Shown piece after piece: positions 63,768 through 64,000 of a DNA stretch of 64,000 nt. Position 1 is the stretch's first letter. Each line of letters starts with the position of its first letter. The stretch is from positions 1,240,001-1,304,000 of the forward strand of contig AP025179.1 of NCBI GenBank assembly GCA_021654635.1, written 5' to 3'. This DNA is from Mycobacterium kiyosense. Lineage in GTDB: Bacteria; Actinomycetota; Actinomycetes; Mycobacteriales; Mycobacteriaceae. The position numbers and the translations under genes were made by a program. The notes beneath the pieces were generated by a model that was not told the DNA's origin, did not search any database, and saw only the letters and a list, made by a program, of their open reading frames with translations.

Positions 63768-64000
63768 ATGGAGTTCATTACGTTGCCGCCGGAGGTCAGT
63801 TCGGCGCTGATCCACTCGGGACCCGGCGCCGCCTCGCTGACCGAAGCGGCGTACGCCTGGCAGCAGCTCGGCGTCGAACTGGACGAGACCGCCAGCGCTT
63901 ACACTCCGGCGCTGGCCGCGCTGACCGGAGTCTGGAACGGGCCGGCTGCGGCCACCATGGTCGACGCGGCTGCACCGTATCTGACCTGGATACGTACCAC
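63768..64000 (+). CDS. PPE family protein, 3' end outside window
   Basis: Begins MEFITLPPEVSSALIHSGPG and continues with the PPE-domain pattern EAAYAWQQLGVELDETASAY, then VWNGPAAATMVDAAAPYL. Only 77 residues are in the window, so the subfamily cannot be told. ATG 63768 follows AGGTG. The second PPE gene of this window, without a visible PE partner upstream. Confidence 0.85.
   Translation, partial: MEFITLPPEVSSALIHSGPGAASLTEAAYAWQQLGVELDETASAYTPALAALTGVWNGPAAATMVDAAAPYLTWIRT

Noticed and set aside
1..64000. tRNA, rRNA, integrase or insertion sequence
   Set aside because: None recognised in either strand by eye; a dedicated scan could still find a tRNA.

Overview
The window is GC-rich DNA from a slow-growing Mycobacterium outside the M. 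tuberculosis complex. PE, PE_PGRS and PPE genes, sapM, sigJ and dacB1 show the genus. From recalled gene order, the backbone follows M. tuberculosis Rv3335c to Rv3300c in reverse orientation: YihY, nagA, sugI, dacB1, class III aminotransferase, sigJ, sdhBADC, cdd, deoA, add, Rv3312c-like, Rv3311, sapM, upp, pmmB, deoD, amiB1, amiA1, Rv3304, lpdA, glpD2, Rv3300c. A true PE_PGRS argues against the M. avium group and suits a kansasii/marinum/szulgai-type species. Species was not determined.

Layout. 1-6.0 kb: membrane protein, a guanidine-III riboswitch with a guanidinium exporter, and a compact dacB1-PH-sugI-nagA operon. 6.0-19.9 kb: an accessory island between dacB1 and the aminotransferase. 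It carries a TIR-STAND-WD40 protein convergent with a membrane KTN-RyR protein, several unknown membrane or secreted proteins, a MerR/VIT-vWA operon with a palindromic operator, and a beta-propeller enzyme. 20-32.5 kb: aminotransferase, a PPE4-like gene behind a Zur-type box, sigJ, a PE-hydrolase, an AraC/esterase pair, further regulators and a PE_PGRS gene. 32.6-36.1 kb: succinate dehydrogenase. 36.3-40.1 kb: nucleoside salvage (cdd, lipoprotein hydrolase, deoA, add). 40.4-50.7 kb: hydrolase, VapBC, Rv3311-like, sapM, upp, pmmB, deoD, cutinase-like, amiB1-amiA1. 50.7-51.7 kb: a DUF559 endonuclease-like gene between inverted copies of a 56-bp palindromic repeat. 51.8-64 kb: Rv3304-like, lpdA, glpD2, pseudouridine synthase, glutamate-synthase-like protein, Mg2+ P-type ATPase, small secreted proteins, a PstS protein and a PPE gene cut by the window end.

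Sequence quality matters. At least fourteen reading-frame breaks are visible, nearly all one-base changes in short homopolymers, and they hit conserved genes including sdhA, lpdA and deoA. I read them as probable assembly errors, annotate each gene over its full span, and give the break position. The best candidates for an undescribed system are the TIR-STAND-WD40 / KTN-RyR pair and the repeat-bounded DUF559 unit.
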